A DNA stretch of 64,000 bases from Bombilactobacillus bombi (lineage in GTDB: Bacteria; Bacillota; Bacilli; Lactobacillales; Lactobacillaceae). The first letter of the stretch is position 1. Each line of letters begins with the position of its first letter. The stretch spans positions 1,240,001 to 1,304,000 of the forward strand of contig NZ_CP031513.1 of assembly GCF_003522965.1 (NCBI RefSeq), written 5' to 3'. Both the position numbers and the translations under genes were made by a program. A model generated the notes under the pieces. The model was given only the letters and a program-made list of their open reading frames with translations. It was not told where the DNA came from and made no database searches. Positions 1 through 9,277 of the stretch are shown one piece after another.

Positions 1-190
1 CTTCTCCTACGGCATGATTTGGAACTTTAGATACAAATTGAGCTTGATCGCCAAAAAGCGCCAAAGATACAGCCACATTAGCCTCAGATCCTCCATAAAG
101 AGCAGAAAATTGATTTGCTTGGATAATGCGTTCATTTTCTTGTGGCTTTAAACGCAGCATCATTTCCCCAAAAGTAACTACCTTTTTCAT
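1..190 (-). CDS. kdgK: 2-keto-3-deoxygluconate kinase, PfkB family (N-terminal part only)
   Basis: The reading frame starts with ATG at 190 and leaves the window at base 1, giving the first 63 residues. They begin MKKVVTFGEMMLRL and contain the PfkB N-terminal sugar-binding signature YGGSEANVAVSLALFG, typical of KDG and related sugar kinases. The family phosphorylates 2-keto-3-deoxygluconate to KDPG, the substrate of the aldolase whose stop lies only 3 bases upstream. A GGAG ribosome site sits inside the end of that aldolase gene, so the two are one operon. The ATP-binding half lies outside the window, so the exact sugar acid cannot be checked. Confidence 0.82.
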   Translation of the reverse strand, partial: MKKVVTFGEMMLRLKPQENERIIQANQFSALYGGSEANVAVSLALFGDQAQFVSKVPNHAVGE

Positions 191-193
191 TAT

Positions 194-847
194 CTACTCC
201 TTTTCTGATCTAATCCGCAATAATTCTTGATGATAAGCTTGAGCTTGTTGAGTTACAGCGGCAAAATCGTTTTGAGCAGCTGCACCTGTCAAATTGCTAC
301 CAGCACCAACAGCTACTACCCCAGCTGCAAACCATTCATGCATATTCTCCAAATTGACACCACCAGTAGGCATAATATTAACCTGTGGTAGTGGTGCTTT
401 AATCGCCTTAACAAACTTTTGTCCCAAAACATTTCCAGGAAAAGCTTTAATAATCTCTGCTCCATAACGCATTGCTGTTTGGACTTCGGTAATTGTCATG
501 CAACCAGGTAAATAAGGAATTTGATATTCATTGCATAATAATGCTGTATCTTGATTAAAAGAAGGACTGACAATAAACTTAGCACCCGCTAAAATTGCAA
601 TACGTGCTGTAATTGGATCTAACACTGTACCTGCTCCAATAACCACTTCAGCATCAGCAGCATATTCTTGAACTAATCGGGTGATATTTTGATCAGCCGC
701 AGGAGCCGTAAATGTCATTTCAATCGCTTTAATATCACCCTTAATACAAGCAATTGCAGTTTGATAAGCTTGATCTTGAGAATCACCTCTGACAACTGCT
801 ACCACTCCGGCGCGTTCTAAAGCGTTAATAGTCTCTGTTTTTTGCAT
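194..847 (-). CDS. kdgA: KHG/KDPG aldolase (2-dehydro-3-deoxy-phosphogluconate aldolase)
   Basis: This 217-residue class I aldolase has the usual family length. Visible landmarks are the N-terminal VVAVVRG strand, the catalytic glutamate region EMTFTAP, IGAGTVLDP, FIVSPSFNQD, YLPGCMT, the Schiff-base lysine in EIIKAFPGN and the phosphate-binding IMPTGGVNLEN. It cleaves KDPG to pyruvate and glyceraldehyde-3-phosphate in the cytoplasm. Its start has a GGAGG-like site (rc of cctcct just upstream). It is translationally close to the KDG kinase that follows, so the pair forms the lower Entner-Doudoroff-type branch of a sugar-acid pathway. A role in hexuronate or gluconate breakdown is inferred; upstream enzymes are not in the window. 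Confidence 0.92.
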   Translation of the reverse strand: MQKTETINALERAGVVAVVRGDSQDQAYQTAIACIKGDIKAIEMTFTAPAADQNITRLVQEYAADAEVVIGAGTVLDPITARIAILAGAKFIVSPSFNQDTALLCNEYQIPYLPGCMTITEVQTAMRYGAEIIKAFPGNVLGQKFVKAIKAPLPQVNIMPTGGVNLENMHEWFAAGVVAVGAGSNLTGAAAQNDFAAVTQQAQAYHQELLRIRSEKE

Positions 848-1379
848 TATTTTTCCTCCTTACATACATTCATTAACGAAATAATTATTTTTTAAAAAAT
901 AATTTAATTTATTAGTAACACTAATTTTAAAGTGTTTAAATGATTATGCGTAAATACAATTTCTCTTGAGATTATAAAAGGTAATATTTTTTTCTTATGA
1001 TGAAAGTTTTAAATTCTATATCACCATAAGGCCGAACCTATGAGCTGGTTGATCAAATATATTGCGATAACAATAGTCCAAAAACAAGATTTAGACAAAA
1101 TATTTCGTTAATATTTATAACAAGCTATTAACGACTTGATAAAGCACAAATTAGATACTTTTTAAGACACAAATCCTACGATCAACACGACTTTAATTTT
1201 GACAATTCATTTAATAATAGTTTATCACCATAAATTTAAGACACAGTAAGATGCTCTGAATTTAATTATTAAGCATGATCGTAACGACAGCTTTAATAAT
1301 CACATATTTCTACCCTATTAATCACAAATAATCTAGTTAGAAACAACCATAATTCAGTTTTATCAAAAAGACATTATCA
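848..1379. other. AT-rich non-coding stretch
   Basis: No intact open frame, RNA gene or convincing repeat was seen. The stretch holds the promoter region of the kdgA-kdgK operon at its left end. The rest is full of stop codons on both strands and looks like eroded DNA continuous with the transposase remnant that follows. Confidence 0.4.
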
Positions 1380-1730
1380 TTAGTGAAATTGCTGATTTTA
1401 TTGAAAAATATATGATGCTTATTATGCACCTCCAAATGATTTTTAATTTCATCAAAATAATTGATGGGCAAACCCAACTGCTACTCTACCAAATTTTATC
1501 TAAATTTGGCAGAACAGTTATCCTAAACCGACTAATAAGTTAGAGTATAATCTATATTTATTAGTATGTTTTAACTTTTCCAGTGATACTCGAGTCAGCA
1601 TTTATGGTACTAATCTGATTGAATCTTTTAACAAAAAATCAAGTGACAAGCCAAAAACGAGAATGATTTCCTAATAAAGTAGCCTTGGAGTGAACATTAG
1701 TATTGTATTGAATTCATATTAATTAATTTT
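1380..1730 (+). pseudogene. Decayed IS256-family (mutator-type) transposase remnant
   Basis: Translating in pieces gives SEIADFIEK, then after a one-base shift IYDAYYAPP, then NFIKIIDGQTQ. Near 1610 comes YGTNLIESFNKK, which resembles the conserved C-terminal block of IS256-family transposases (the STNAIES/TNLIESFN region). Stop codons and frameshifts separate the pieces, and no inverted-repeat ends were identified. This is an old dead copy; family assignment rests on that one block and on the order of the fragments. Confidence 0.5.
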
Positions 1731-2012
1731 ACTAACAAACAATATCATTCAACATTATATTATCTCAATTTTATGATTAATCTACAAAATATTTCAATCT
1801 AAACAATTACTTTACACATTAGTAGTATTAGAAAATAAGATGTACAATGAATATAAAATCACTTTGATAGAAATAAACGATTGATCAAATATTAAAAACA
1901 ATTCAATTTATTAATCAACACAAATTAGATATACATCAGTACCTAACTGTTATTAAATTTTTATAGTCTGTTCTAATTAAACTTGTAATCTACTATTTCT
2001 CTATTTTAATAA

Positions 2013-2054
2013 TAAAAACCTGAATCTTTAATACTATATTACTAAAGATTCAGG
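2013..2054 (-). terminator. Rho-independent terminator of the aldolase-permease-dehydrogenase operon
   Basis: A perfect 12-bp stem (CCTGAATCTTTA, 2019-2030, pairing with 2043-2054) with a 12-base loop is followed on the minus strand by a run of five T residues. It lies about 50 bases after the stop of the DapA-family gene. Confidence 0.85.
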
Positions 2055-2103
2055 AGATATTAGACCTATAATAAACAATTAAATATATTATTAACAATAC
2101 CTA

Positions 2104-2997
2104 TTATAAAGAACGAACTTCTTTATACATTTTAGATGCCTTATTTTTTTGTTCATTTGTTAGGGGAGCTGCTGGTGTCAAACAAAAACCATTATTAGTA
2201 ATTCCCTGTAAATTAACTATATATTTGAAAGTAGACATAAATGGTGTACTTATATTTAATAAATCAGAAGCATGCTCAATAATATTTTGATTCTTAGATA
2301 CTCTGTCTTCATCATCATTCTCATAGCTTTTAATTAAATCTACACAGACATCACTAATGATATTTGACAAACCACCTACTACTCCTTGTCCTCCTGATTT
2401 AATAACCTCTAAGCAATTGCCATCAAAACCCGTATAAACTTTAAAATTAGGAAATTTACTATTCACATTTTTAATTATGCTAATAGTGTGCTTAACATCA
2501 CCAATAGTATCTTTAATGCCTACAATATTGTTATTTTCTTTTAATAATGAAATAAGCAAATCATTATTTATATCATAGCCTGTTCTTTCTGGATAATTAT
2601 ATATAATAATATCACCATTAATAGATTTTGCCATTTTGTTAAAGAAAATAAATAAACCATCATTTGTAGCAGACATATAATATGGCCCAACTAATAATAT
2701 ACCGTCAGCACCTAATTCTATTGCTTTATTAGCAAAGTCAATACTAAGTTGGTCATCCATTCGATTAGCACCAACATATACTTTTGTCCTATGATTTATA
2801 TATTTTATACCGTCCTCAACTAATTGATTACAAACATCTAATGTTTGGGCATAAAATTCTCCACAACTTCCCAATAATGCAATAGCTGAAATACCATCGC
2901 TTATAAGACGATCATATAATTTGTGCATTGCCTCAAAATCTACAGTATTCTCATCCTTTAAAATTGTTAATATTGGACAAATATATTCTTTTTCCAT
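2104..2997 (-). CDS. DapA-family class I aldolase (2-keto-3-deoxy acid aldolase-like)
   Basis: A 297-residue TIM-barrel enzyme of the dihydrodipicolinate synthase/N-acetylneuraminate lyase superfamily. It shows GSCGEFYAQT (the GS/TGE substrate-carboxylate loop), GADGILLVGPYY, the tyrosine motif YNYPERTG and the Schiff-base lysine motif VGIKDTIGD. The motifs look more like keto-acid aldolases than lysine-pathway DapA or NanA, and its neighbours are not lysine or sialic acid genes. I chose the ATG at 2997 because GGAGAG lies 7 bases ahead; an earlier in-frame ATG overlaps that site. It is the last gene of an operon with a permease and an alcohol dehydrogenase, which suggests cleavage of a 2-keto-3-deoxy sugar acid. 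The true substrate is unknown. Confidence 0.75.
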   Translation of the reverse strand: MEKEYICPILTILKDENTVDFEAMHKLYDRLISDGISAIALLGSCGEFYAQTLDVCNQLVEDGIKYINHRTKVYVGANRMDDQLSIDFANKAIELGADGILLVGPYYMSATNDGLFIFFNKMAKSINGDIIIYNYPERTGYDINNDLLISLLKENNNIVGIKDTIGDVKHTISIIKNVNSKFPNFKVYTGFDGNCLEVIKSGGQGVVGGLSNIISDVCVDLIKSYENDDEDRVSKNQNIIEHASDLLNISTPFMSTFKYIVNLQGITNNGFCLTPAAPLTNEQKNKASKMYKEVRSL

Positions 2998-3041
2998 TCT
3001 AGTACTCTCCATTCTTTATAATATTAAATTTTATAAATTAT

Positions 3042-4331
3042 TTAACCAAAAAAGAAATAAGCAATTATTTCATTTATTATAGAAACTATCCACATTACAG
3101 GTACACCATACTTTAAAAAACTTTTAGTATCTACTTTCATATAATCTAGTCCCCAAATATTCCAAGATTGTGTAACATCGGTTGAAATAGCAAGTAAACT
3201 AGGAATTAATAGTAGTGGAAGAAGAAAATAGTCACTGAACAAATGTGTACCTGATAATACTGCTGCAGTAGCAGCTCCAGCACCCCAAACATGTAAAGGA
3301 CCCCTAAATAACGCTAATGGAGCCAAAACGCCGAAAATTATAGCCAATAGAAGATGACTATGCGGTAAAATAGCACTAAACAATGGTTTAAATTGACTAG
3401 CATTAATCGAAGCAGCCCCAGTAAACATAGTTAAAGCCATTAAAAACATTATTAATCCAGCAATATCAGAAATAGATTTTTTTATTGTATTATCTAAGAA
3501 GGATACAAATTTTTTATAATTTGACATTTGATTTGTTAATATCATGGCAATAATTGTAGCTAAGGTTAATGCTGGTACTGCATCCCATTTAAATAACATA
3601 TTCATTGCAACAGGGATAATAGGAACAATATAAGAAAATTTAGAAACTTTTTTTATACTATTATCTCCTGTTTCTGCACCTATTATTTCTAAATTTTCAT
3701 GAGCTTTTGTAATATCTATTTTTTTTCTATTTAATATTAATAATAAAATCACAAATACTATTTGAACTATTGCAGCAATCCATCCAAATGATAAATATTT
3801 AGTATCGTATGTTACTGATGGAAAAAATGGTTTTATTTGATTAAATAAAACAACATTAACATACATTGGAGCCCCAATAGCTAAGCAAAAAGTAGTCAAA
3901 GCTAAATCGCGTGGTATTCCTATTGATAATAGAATTGGTAACAAAATAACACCTATTGCAATAACTGAGCCCACTCCATAAGCGCTTACAAAAATAAATG
4001 AAGTTACTAATAATACTAAAATAGCAGAAATCAATGGCTTATTTTTTCCAATTTTATTAGTCTCCTCAGAAATAGAAGACGCAATACCGCTCTCAACTAA
4101 TACACGTCCAAACCATGAACCAAAAATTATATATATAATTGTAGGACCATAATTTAAAGCAGGTTCTGTAAAAACTTTTTTAATAGCAGTATTAAAAGGA
4201 ACGAGTCCAATTATAGACCAAATTATGGCCATAACAAACAAACCAATAGTTAAATTTCCACCCTTTAAAATGAAAACAATAAAAGCAAAAAAACTAATTA
4301 ATAATAATATAGGAATAATCATTGAGCTCAT
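3042..4331 (-). CDS. Polytopic permease, ion-transporter (GntP/citrate-like) superfamily
   Basis: A 429-residue, very hydrophobic protein with about 11-12 predicted membrane segments, a hydrophilic loop near residues 200-235 and a glycine/alanine-rich segment FRGPLHVWGAGAATAA in the C-terminal half. Overall look and length fit ion-transporter superfamily carriers for organic anions such as gluconate or citrate, but I cannot name the subfamily with certainty. It sits between the DapA-type aldolase and the alcohol dehydrogenase in one transcription unit. It is therefore the likely uptake system for the compound these enzymes degrade. The start is supported by GAGGAG 7 bases upstream. Confidence 0.65.
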   Translation of the reverse strand: MSSMIIPILLLISFFAFIVFILKGGNLTIGLFVMAIIWSIIGLVPFNTAIKKVFTEPALNYGPTIIYIIFGSWFGRVLVESGIASSISEETNKIGKNKPLISAILVLLVTSFIFVSAYGVGSVIAIGVILLPILLSIGIPRDLALTTFCLAIGAPMYVNVVLFNQIKPFFPSVTYDTKYLSFGWIAAIVQIVFVILLLILNRKKIDITKAHENLEIIGAETGDNSIKKVSKFSYIVPIIPVAMNMLFKWDAVPALTLATIIAMILTNQMSNYKKFVSFLDNTIKKSISDIAGLIMFLMALTMFTGAASINASQFKPLFSAILPHSHLLLAIIFGVLAPLALFRGPLHVWGAGAATAAVLSGTHLFSDYFLLPLLLIPSLLAISTDVTQSWNIWGLDYMKVDTKSFLKYGVPVMWIVSIINEIIAYFFFG

Positions 4332-4370
4332 ATTTTTGCTCCTCTTATTAGGCTATTTAAATCTTGCCTA

Positions 4371-5492
4371 TTATTTATTAGGTTGATAATCTTTATCAAT
4401 AATTAAAACTGGTTTGATAGTTTTGCCTGAAACAGAGTCAGCGTTAGCTTGATTAATATCTTCAAAATCATAAAATTTTTCAGTCTTATCAAAATCAAAC
4501 ATACCCAGTTTGTAGAACTCTAATAAGCGAGGAATATCCACTTGAGGAATAGAATCGCCCATATTAACACCAACAATTTTCTTGTCATCAACACATAAAT
4601 CGTTCCAAGTTGAAAGTTGAATTAACTGTGTTGTCACAGCAATTGCGGCACAAGTACCACCTTGAGCCAAAGCTTGGACAGCATTAGTAATAACACCAGC
4701 AACACCCGTAGTATCAACTGTCCAATCCACACCATAGCCACCAGTTAATTCTTTGATTTTGGCAACAGCGTCTTCATCTTTACTATTAATTGCATGAGTA
4801 GCACCTAACTCTTTAGCTAATTCTAAACGTTCAGGAACAATATCCACAGCAATTACTTTAGTACAACCAGCGATTCTGCCTGCCATCATTGCAGCTAAAC
4901 CAACAGCACCAGTACCAAAGACAGCAATCGTATCACCAGGTTTAGGTTGTAAAGTATTAAAGACAGTACCGGAACCTGTTACATAACCACAGCCTAAAGG
5001 CCCTACTTTACGTAAATCAATTTCAGGATCGATTTTAACTGCATTGCGTTGGTCCACAACAGTTGTAGTAGTAAATGATGATTGATTGAACATATCTGAG
5101 ATATGTTGGCCGTTTTCTTGAAAATGATCTTCACCATCAGCCCGAACACCAGACAAATTATAATCACCATAATGACGACATTGAGTTGGCACTCCTTTTA
5201 AACAGTTATCACAAATGCCATCAGCATAAAATGACAAAATAACATGATCACCAACTTTAAAATTGGAAACTTGGTCGCCAACTTTTTCGACAATTCCAGC
5301 ACCTTCGTGACCCAAAATTACGGGATAACCTAAATCGGCATCACCTTTACGAATAGCCTCATCTGAATGACAAATACCACTTGCAACCATATGAACTTGC
5401 AAATCGGTATGACCTACTTCGTGTAAGTCAATATCATCTTTTATTGTAAAATCTGCACCCTTTTTTTCAACAACAGCTGCTTTAATCTTCAT
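4371..5492 (-). CDS. Zinc-dependent alcohol dehydrogenase (aryl/benzyl-alcohol DH type)
   Basis: A 373-residue medium-chain dehydrogenase. Catalytic zinc ligands are visible in GICHSD and GHEGAG, and the NAD-binding fold in VFGTGAVGLAAM with an acidic residue in VIAVDIVPERL favouring NAD. The structural-zinc lobe has three cysteines (CDNCLKGVPTQC) and an aspartate where the first of four is usual. Start ATG at 5492 was chosen because an AGGAGAT site precedes it; the longer frame would read through the operator. It is first in the operon with the permease and aldolase, directly behind a LacI-type operator. It probably oxidises a hydroxyl of the sugar-derived substrate, though it could equally reduce an aldehyde product. 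Confidence 0.8.
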   Translation of the reverse strand: MKIKAAVVEKKGADFTIKDDIDLHEVGHTDLQVHMVASGICHSDEAIRKGDADLGYPVILGHEGAGIVEKVGDQVSNFKVGDHVILSFYADGICDNCLKGVPTQCRHYGDYNLSGVRADGEDHFQENGQHISDMFNQSSFTTTTVVDQRNAVKIDPEIDLRKVGPLGCGYVTGSGTVFNTLQPKPGDTIAVFGTGAVGLAAMMAGRIAGCTKVIAVDIVPERLELAKELGATHAINSKDEDAVAKIKELTGGYGVDWTVDTTGVAGVITNAVQALAQGGTCAAIAVTTQLIQLSTWNDLCVDDKKIVGVNMGDSIPQVDIPRLLEFYKLGMFDFDKTEKFYDFEDINQANADSVSGKTIKPVLIIDKDYQPNK

Positions 5493-5518
5493 CTTCTTGC
5501 ATCTCCTAATAATATTGA

Positions 5519-5530
5519 GTAAACGTTTAC
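5519..5530. promoter_or_regulatory. LacI-family operator (perfect palindrome) before the dehydrogenase operon
   Basis: GTAAACGTTTAC is a perfect 12-bp palindrome with the central CG typical of LacI/CcpA-type sites, 26 bases upstream of the dehydrogenase start. An almost identical site lies at 7441 before the divergent operon, and a LacI-type regulator gene is at 11084-12061. A minus-strand promoter may lie just upstream (TTGATT then TAACAAT), placing the operator downstream of the -10. Confidence 0.7.
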
Positions 5531-6223
5531 CTAAGGATATTGTTACACTTTCCTCAAAATAAATCAACAGAAAAATAACTTTTTTAAATTTTTAATTCTA
5601 AACCGAATATCTTTCGATTAATAAAAATCACAATTTAATTTAAAAATTATAAAACAAACTTTTGTAAAGATAATTATTACAAAAATTTCAAAAGCATGAA
5701 TTATCTTAAATATTTTAAATAGTATGCACTTTAATTACAAAATAATAGTACTATAAAAAAAATACAAAATTCAGAAACATATTGTGAAATTATTAAAATC
5801 ACTAAACATACAATTTAAAACTAAACTTAAATTATTTAGTTCTTCTTATTCATGCATAATTAATTATTTTGACTAATAACTAAATATATTAAATGAAATT
5901 AATATTTAAAAATATCTTTAGATGTGAGTCCGAGAAAAATACTTTAGTTCTTAAAGTCAATCCTTCAAGACAAGGTTAAAATATCATGAGCCAATCATAT
6001 TGGCAATTTTTTATATATTATTTATATAAACTTTAATTACAAAGTATACTAATTTTTGAGTAAAAAAGGACCTAAACAAAGTTGAAATTGTAATATAAAA
6101 ATTAAGTAATTTTTACAGTTATAATAGATCTCATATTTATGTGATAATTAAAGAGATTTTGTATTATTTGATTAATTATATCGAAAATTTATATATAGAT
6201 TTATATTAAAATTATTATAATTG
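5531..6223. other. Very AT-rich intergenic DNA left of the IS30 copy
   Basis: It contains the promoter side of the dehydrogenase operon and otherwise only short homopolymer-rich sequence. No frame, RNA or repeat could be supported. It was presumably continuous with 7257-7440 before the IS30 insertion. Confidence 0.45.
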
Positions 6224-7256
6224 GCAGATTACAGTTTAATCCGAATAAGCTCTAAAAACTTCAATGGCAGTCCGGTAATGGTGCAGCTTTAAAGGGCGGT
6301 TATTAATCAGTTCCAAAGCCTCCAGTACTTGCTCAGCTGTCACCTGATTAAAAAGTTAGTTTTCTTGGGAAAGAACCAGCGCAGCTTCCGGTTAAAATAC
6401 TCATTACTGCCCCGTGCCCAAGGCGAATAGTGATGACAGAAATAAGTGGTTAAGCCATAGTCCTGTTCCAAGTCCTGATATTGGGCAAACTCTTTCCCAT
6501 GATCTACTGTAATGCTTTGAACGGTGCTGCCGAACCGGTGCATAAAGCTCGCAAAGGCTTGATTTAAGGATTGGGCTGTCCGATCAGGAGATTTCATCGC
6601 CCAAAAGAAGCAACTATGTCGTTCCAAAAAGGTAACTAAACAAGCTTTGCTTTGCCCGCGACTGGATAAAATGGTATCCACTTCCCAATGGCCAAATGTC
6701 TGGCGTTGATTAATCGCTGCTGGACGCTGTTCAATACTTGTACCTGGTTTGATATTGACCTCGAGTCTCTGGGCTGCGCTGGCGGCGACGATTACGCTCC
6801 GGTAAATCCTGACAGTCAAAGTCTAATTGACCTTGATGCAGCCAATTATAAATCGAAGCTGGCGCTATCTTAAATTTGACAGCAATGACTTCCGGAGACC
6901 AAGTCAAGCGTAAATGGTTTTCAATCAATTGCTTGAGAGACGCATTTAGAATAGTTTTGCGCCCACAATGCTGTCTTTTTTGATCGACATCTTGTTGGGC
7001 TAAAACAGGGTCATAGGGTTTTACCCGTTGTAATTCGGTACAGATAGTGGACTTAGCTACACCGACTGCATCAGCGATTTGTTGTTGCGTTTGACCTTGT
7101 TGCCATAAAAGGGCTATTTCTCCGCGGTCAAACTGTGTTAAAGTAGCAGTGCTCAAAGTAATCCTGCTTTCATGGTTTGTGTGATAACTACCATTGTCAA
7201 GGAATTACTTTGGGTTTTTTAGATTAATGCTTGTTCGGATTAATTATAGAATCTGC
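6224..7256 (-). mobile_element. IS30-family insertion sequence (about 1.03 kb, inactivated)
   Basis: Imperfect inverted ends are visible. The left end at 6224-6250 carries GCAGATT and then TTAATCCGAATAAGC. The right end, read on the opposite strand from 7256 to 7229, carries GCAGATT and then TTAATCCGAACAAGC. Size and gene content fit IS30. The element is noticeably richer in G+C than the surrounding AT-rich DNA, a sign of recent arrival. It sits between two divergent promoters carrying the same operator. No target duplication could be firmly read. Confidence 0.85.
6236..7156 (-). pseudogene. IS30-family transposase with two frameshifts
   Basis: The N-terminal 130 or so residues (start at 7156) carry the IS30 helix-turn-helix (FDRGEIALLWQQGQTQQQIADA) and a second helical domain. 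The frame is lost around 6770-6785, where a second frame takes over with IKPGTSIEQRP, TFGHWEVDTIL (first catalytic aspartate), ITVDHGKEF (second aspartate) and GSNEYFNRKLRWFFPK (glutamate). A run of T residues near 6350 causes a second shift; the next frame then encodes NQVTAEQVLEALELINNRP and ends at 6236. All three DDE residues survive, so the break is in frame only. The two shifts make ordinary programmed frameshifting an unlikely explanation. Confidence 0.85.
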
Positions 7257-7440
7257 GAATTGTTTAAATTAAATTAGTAATTTAATAGATATTCAACAAA
7301 TAGGATAAATTATGGTATAAACAACGTAACAATAGTCTTTACAATTTTAAGTTATAATTAAATTTATTAAAGAGTAGCTTTAGTATTTAAAATTATATGT
7401 TAAATTAATATGTTTTAGTAATTATCTTGAATTTTTTTAG

Positions 7441-7452
7441 GTAAACGTTTGA
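7441..7452. promoter_or_regulatory. LacI-family operator before the isomerase-kinase operon
   Basis: GTAAACGTTTGA matches the perfect operator at 5519 in its first ten bases. It lies about 65 bases ahead of the isomerase start on the plus strand. It is the natural partner site for the same LacI-type protein. Confidence 0.65.
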
Positions 7453-7514
7453 CATATATTATGAAAGGGATTTCAAACATTCCTTTAAAAACAATAAATT
7501 GTAGGAGGTATAAA

Positions 7515-8249
7515 ATGTCTATCATTTTAAATACGTTAATTTTTGAAAAAGAAATTCAGAAAGGAATAAGTCAAGTAGCTTTAGTAAAGCGAATACATGA
7601 TATAGGCGTAAATGGTATCGAAGTCAGAAGAGAATATTTTAAAAATTATACAAATGAATTGGAACAGCTAAAAAACGAAGCAGATAAATATAATATGACT
7701 GTTAATTATAGTGTACCAGAGTCAATTTTTACAAAGGATGGAACTATAAACGAAAAGCTAAAAGATTATTTTCAAGAAGGTAAACAATTAGGAGCAACAA
7801 AGATAAAGTTTAATATAGGTAACTTCAAAAACTTTAAGGGAAATCTAGATAAAGCTTTAAAACAATTCCCTATTGATGATATTGAAACCAATATTGAAAA
7901 CGATCAGACAGAAATAAGTGGTACATTAGAAGCGATAAAAAGTTTTTTACAAGCCATATATTCAGAAAATATAAATATTGGTTATGTGTATGATTTAGGA
8001 AATTGGGCATTTACTCATGGTGACGCACTTAAAAGTGCAAATGAGTTATCAAAATATACTAGATATGTTCATTTAAAAAACGTTATAAATAAAGAAGGAA
8101 AATTACAGACATCTGATAATTTAAATATAGGAATGTATGATTGGCGTCTGATTTTAAAAAAATTACCTGTTAATGTGGACGTTGCATTAGAATATCCTAT
8201 GGAGTCCGATGAATTTATTTATAATCAATTAAAATTATTAAACAAATAA
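7515..8249 (+). CDS. Sugar phosphate isomerase/epimerase, xylose-isomerase-like TIM barrel
   Basis: A 244-residue protein of the AP-endonuclease-2/xylose-isomerase-like family. It shows GVNGIEVRREYF near the start, repeated beta-alpha units, the acidic metal-site strands IETNIENDQT and IGYVYDLGNW, the histidine strand YVHLKNV and a C-terminal VALEYPM. These enzymes move a carbonyl or epimerise a sugar at a divalent metal. I chose ATG 7515 because GGAGG lies 7 bases upstream; the longer frame begins inside the operator region without a ribosome site. It is first in an operon with a PfkB kinase and a SIS isomerase, so it probably produces the ketose or keto-acid that is then phosphorylated. Substrate unknown. 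Confidence 0.7.
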   Translation: MSIILNTLIFEKEIQKGISQVALVKRIHDIGVNGIEVRREYFKNYTNELEQLKNEADKYNMTVNYSVPESIFTKDGTINEKLKDYFQEGKQLGATKIKFNIGNFKNFKGNLDKALKQFPIDDIETNIENDQTEISGTLEAIKSFLQAIYSENINIGYVYDLGNWAFTHGDALKSANELSKYTRYVHLKNVINKEGKLQTSDNLNIGMYDWRLILKKLPVNVDVALEYPMESDEFIYNQLKLLNK

Positions 8250-8297
8250 TCAAACAATTTGTTTTCTATTTATACTAAACAACTAGGAGTGTTAATG

Positions 8298-9254
8298 ATG
8301 AGTGAATTTATTACTATCGGCGAACCGCTAGTGATTTTTGCTTCAAAAAATAAAGATAAATCATTAGTTGATTCAAATGATTTTCATAAAGTTATGGGAG
8401 GAGCAGAACTTAATGTTGCAGTAGGTGTTAGTAGATTAGGGCACACAGCACAATATATTTCACAGGTCGGTTCAGATCCTTTTGGTAAATATATTAAAAA
8501 AACAATATTGAGCCATAATATAGGTGTAGATTATCTATATGAAGATCCTAATCATTTTACAGGATATCAATTAAAGCAATTGGTATCACATGGGGATCCC
8601 AGTACATTTAATTATCGTAAAAATTCTGCTGCATGTTATTTAAACAAAGATGTAGTAAATAAAATAGATTTGTCAAATGTTAAAATAGCACATATGTCTG
8701 GTATCTTTCCTGCTATTTCAGACATAGCAGAGGAAACCTTTAAAAATTTATTTAGCAATCTTATTAGAAATAATATAGTAACTACTTTTGATCCCAACTT
8801 AAGGCCTCCTTTATGGTCTTCTCAAGATAAAATGATATCTACTATTAATGAATTAGCAAATTATGCTCAAATAGTATTACCAGGAATAGAAGAAGGAAAA
8901 ATACTTGTAGGAACAAAAGATCCTGAAAGAATAGCTGATTTTTATTTGAAAAGTAAGCATACAAAAGTTGTAATAGTAAAAATTGGTGCAAAAGGCGCAT
9001 TTGTCAAAAAAGATAATGGCGATAAATATACAGTAAACGGATTTCATGTAAAGAATGTTGTGGATACTGTGGGCGCGGGAGATGGCTTTGCACTAGGAGT
9101 TATAACAGCATTATTAGAAGGTCAATCATTAAAAAGAGCTGTTATTCGAGGGAATGCAATTGGTGCTTTACAAGTACAAACCCCAGGAGATAATGATGGC
9201 TACCCTACACAGGAACAGTTAAAGAATTTTTATAAAAAAGAAGGAATACTTTAA
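8298..9254 (+). CDS. PfkB-family sugar kinase (2-keto-3-deoxygluconate kinase-like)
   Basis: 318 residues. The substrate-binding signature MGGAELNVAVGVSRLG and the C-terminal PfkB signature DTVGAGDGFALGVITALLEG with its catalytic aspartate are both complete. Length and N-terminal TIGEPLVIF resemble KDG kinases. Two adjacent ATGs (8295 and 8298) follow AGGAG; the second has the better spacing. This is a second PfkB kinase in the window besides the one cut at the left edge. Its coupling with an isomerase and a SIS protein suggests a ketose or keto-acid kinase with a different substrate. Confidence 0.8.
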   Translation: MSEFITIGEPLVIFASKNKDKSLVDSNDFHKVMGGAELNVAVGVSRLGHTAQYISQVGSDPFGKYIKKTILSHNIGVDYLYEDPNHFTGYQLKQLVSHGDPSTFNYRKNSAACYLNKDVVNKIDLSNVKIAHMSGIFPAISDIAEETFKNLFSNLIRNNIVTTFDPNLRPPLWSSQDKMISTINELANYAQIVLPGIEEGKILVGTKDPERIADFYLKSKHTKVVIVKIGAKGAFVKKDNGDKYTVNGFHVKNVVDTVGAGDGFALGVITALLEGQSLKRAVIRGNAIGALQVQTPGDNDGYPTQEQLKNFYKKEGIL

Positions 9255-9277
9255 TAATTAAGGTGGCCATATTAAAT

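Noticed and set aside
2104-2997. Sialic acid lyase or lysine-pathway DapA
   Set aside because: Motifs YNYPERTG and GIKDTIGD and the sugar-acid neighbours fit keto-acid aldolases better; no nan or dap genes are present.
5531-6223. Hidden RNA gene or riboswitch in the AT-rich stretch
   Set aside because: No stable GC-containing stem or known riboswitch core could be found by eye.
6688-6873. Plus-strand frame inside the IS30 element
   Set aside because: It is the complement of transposase coding sequence and has no supporting features.
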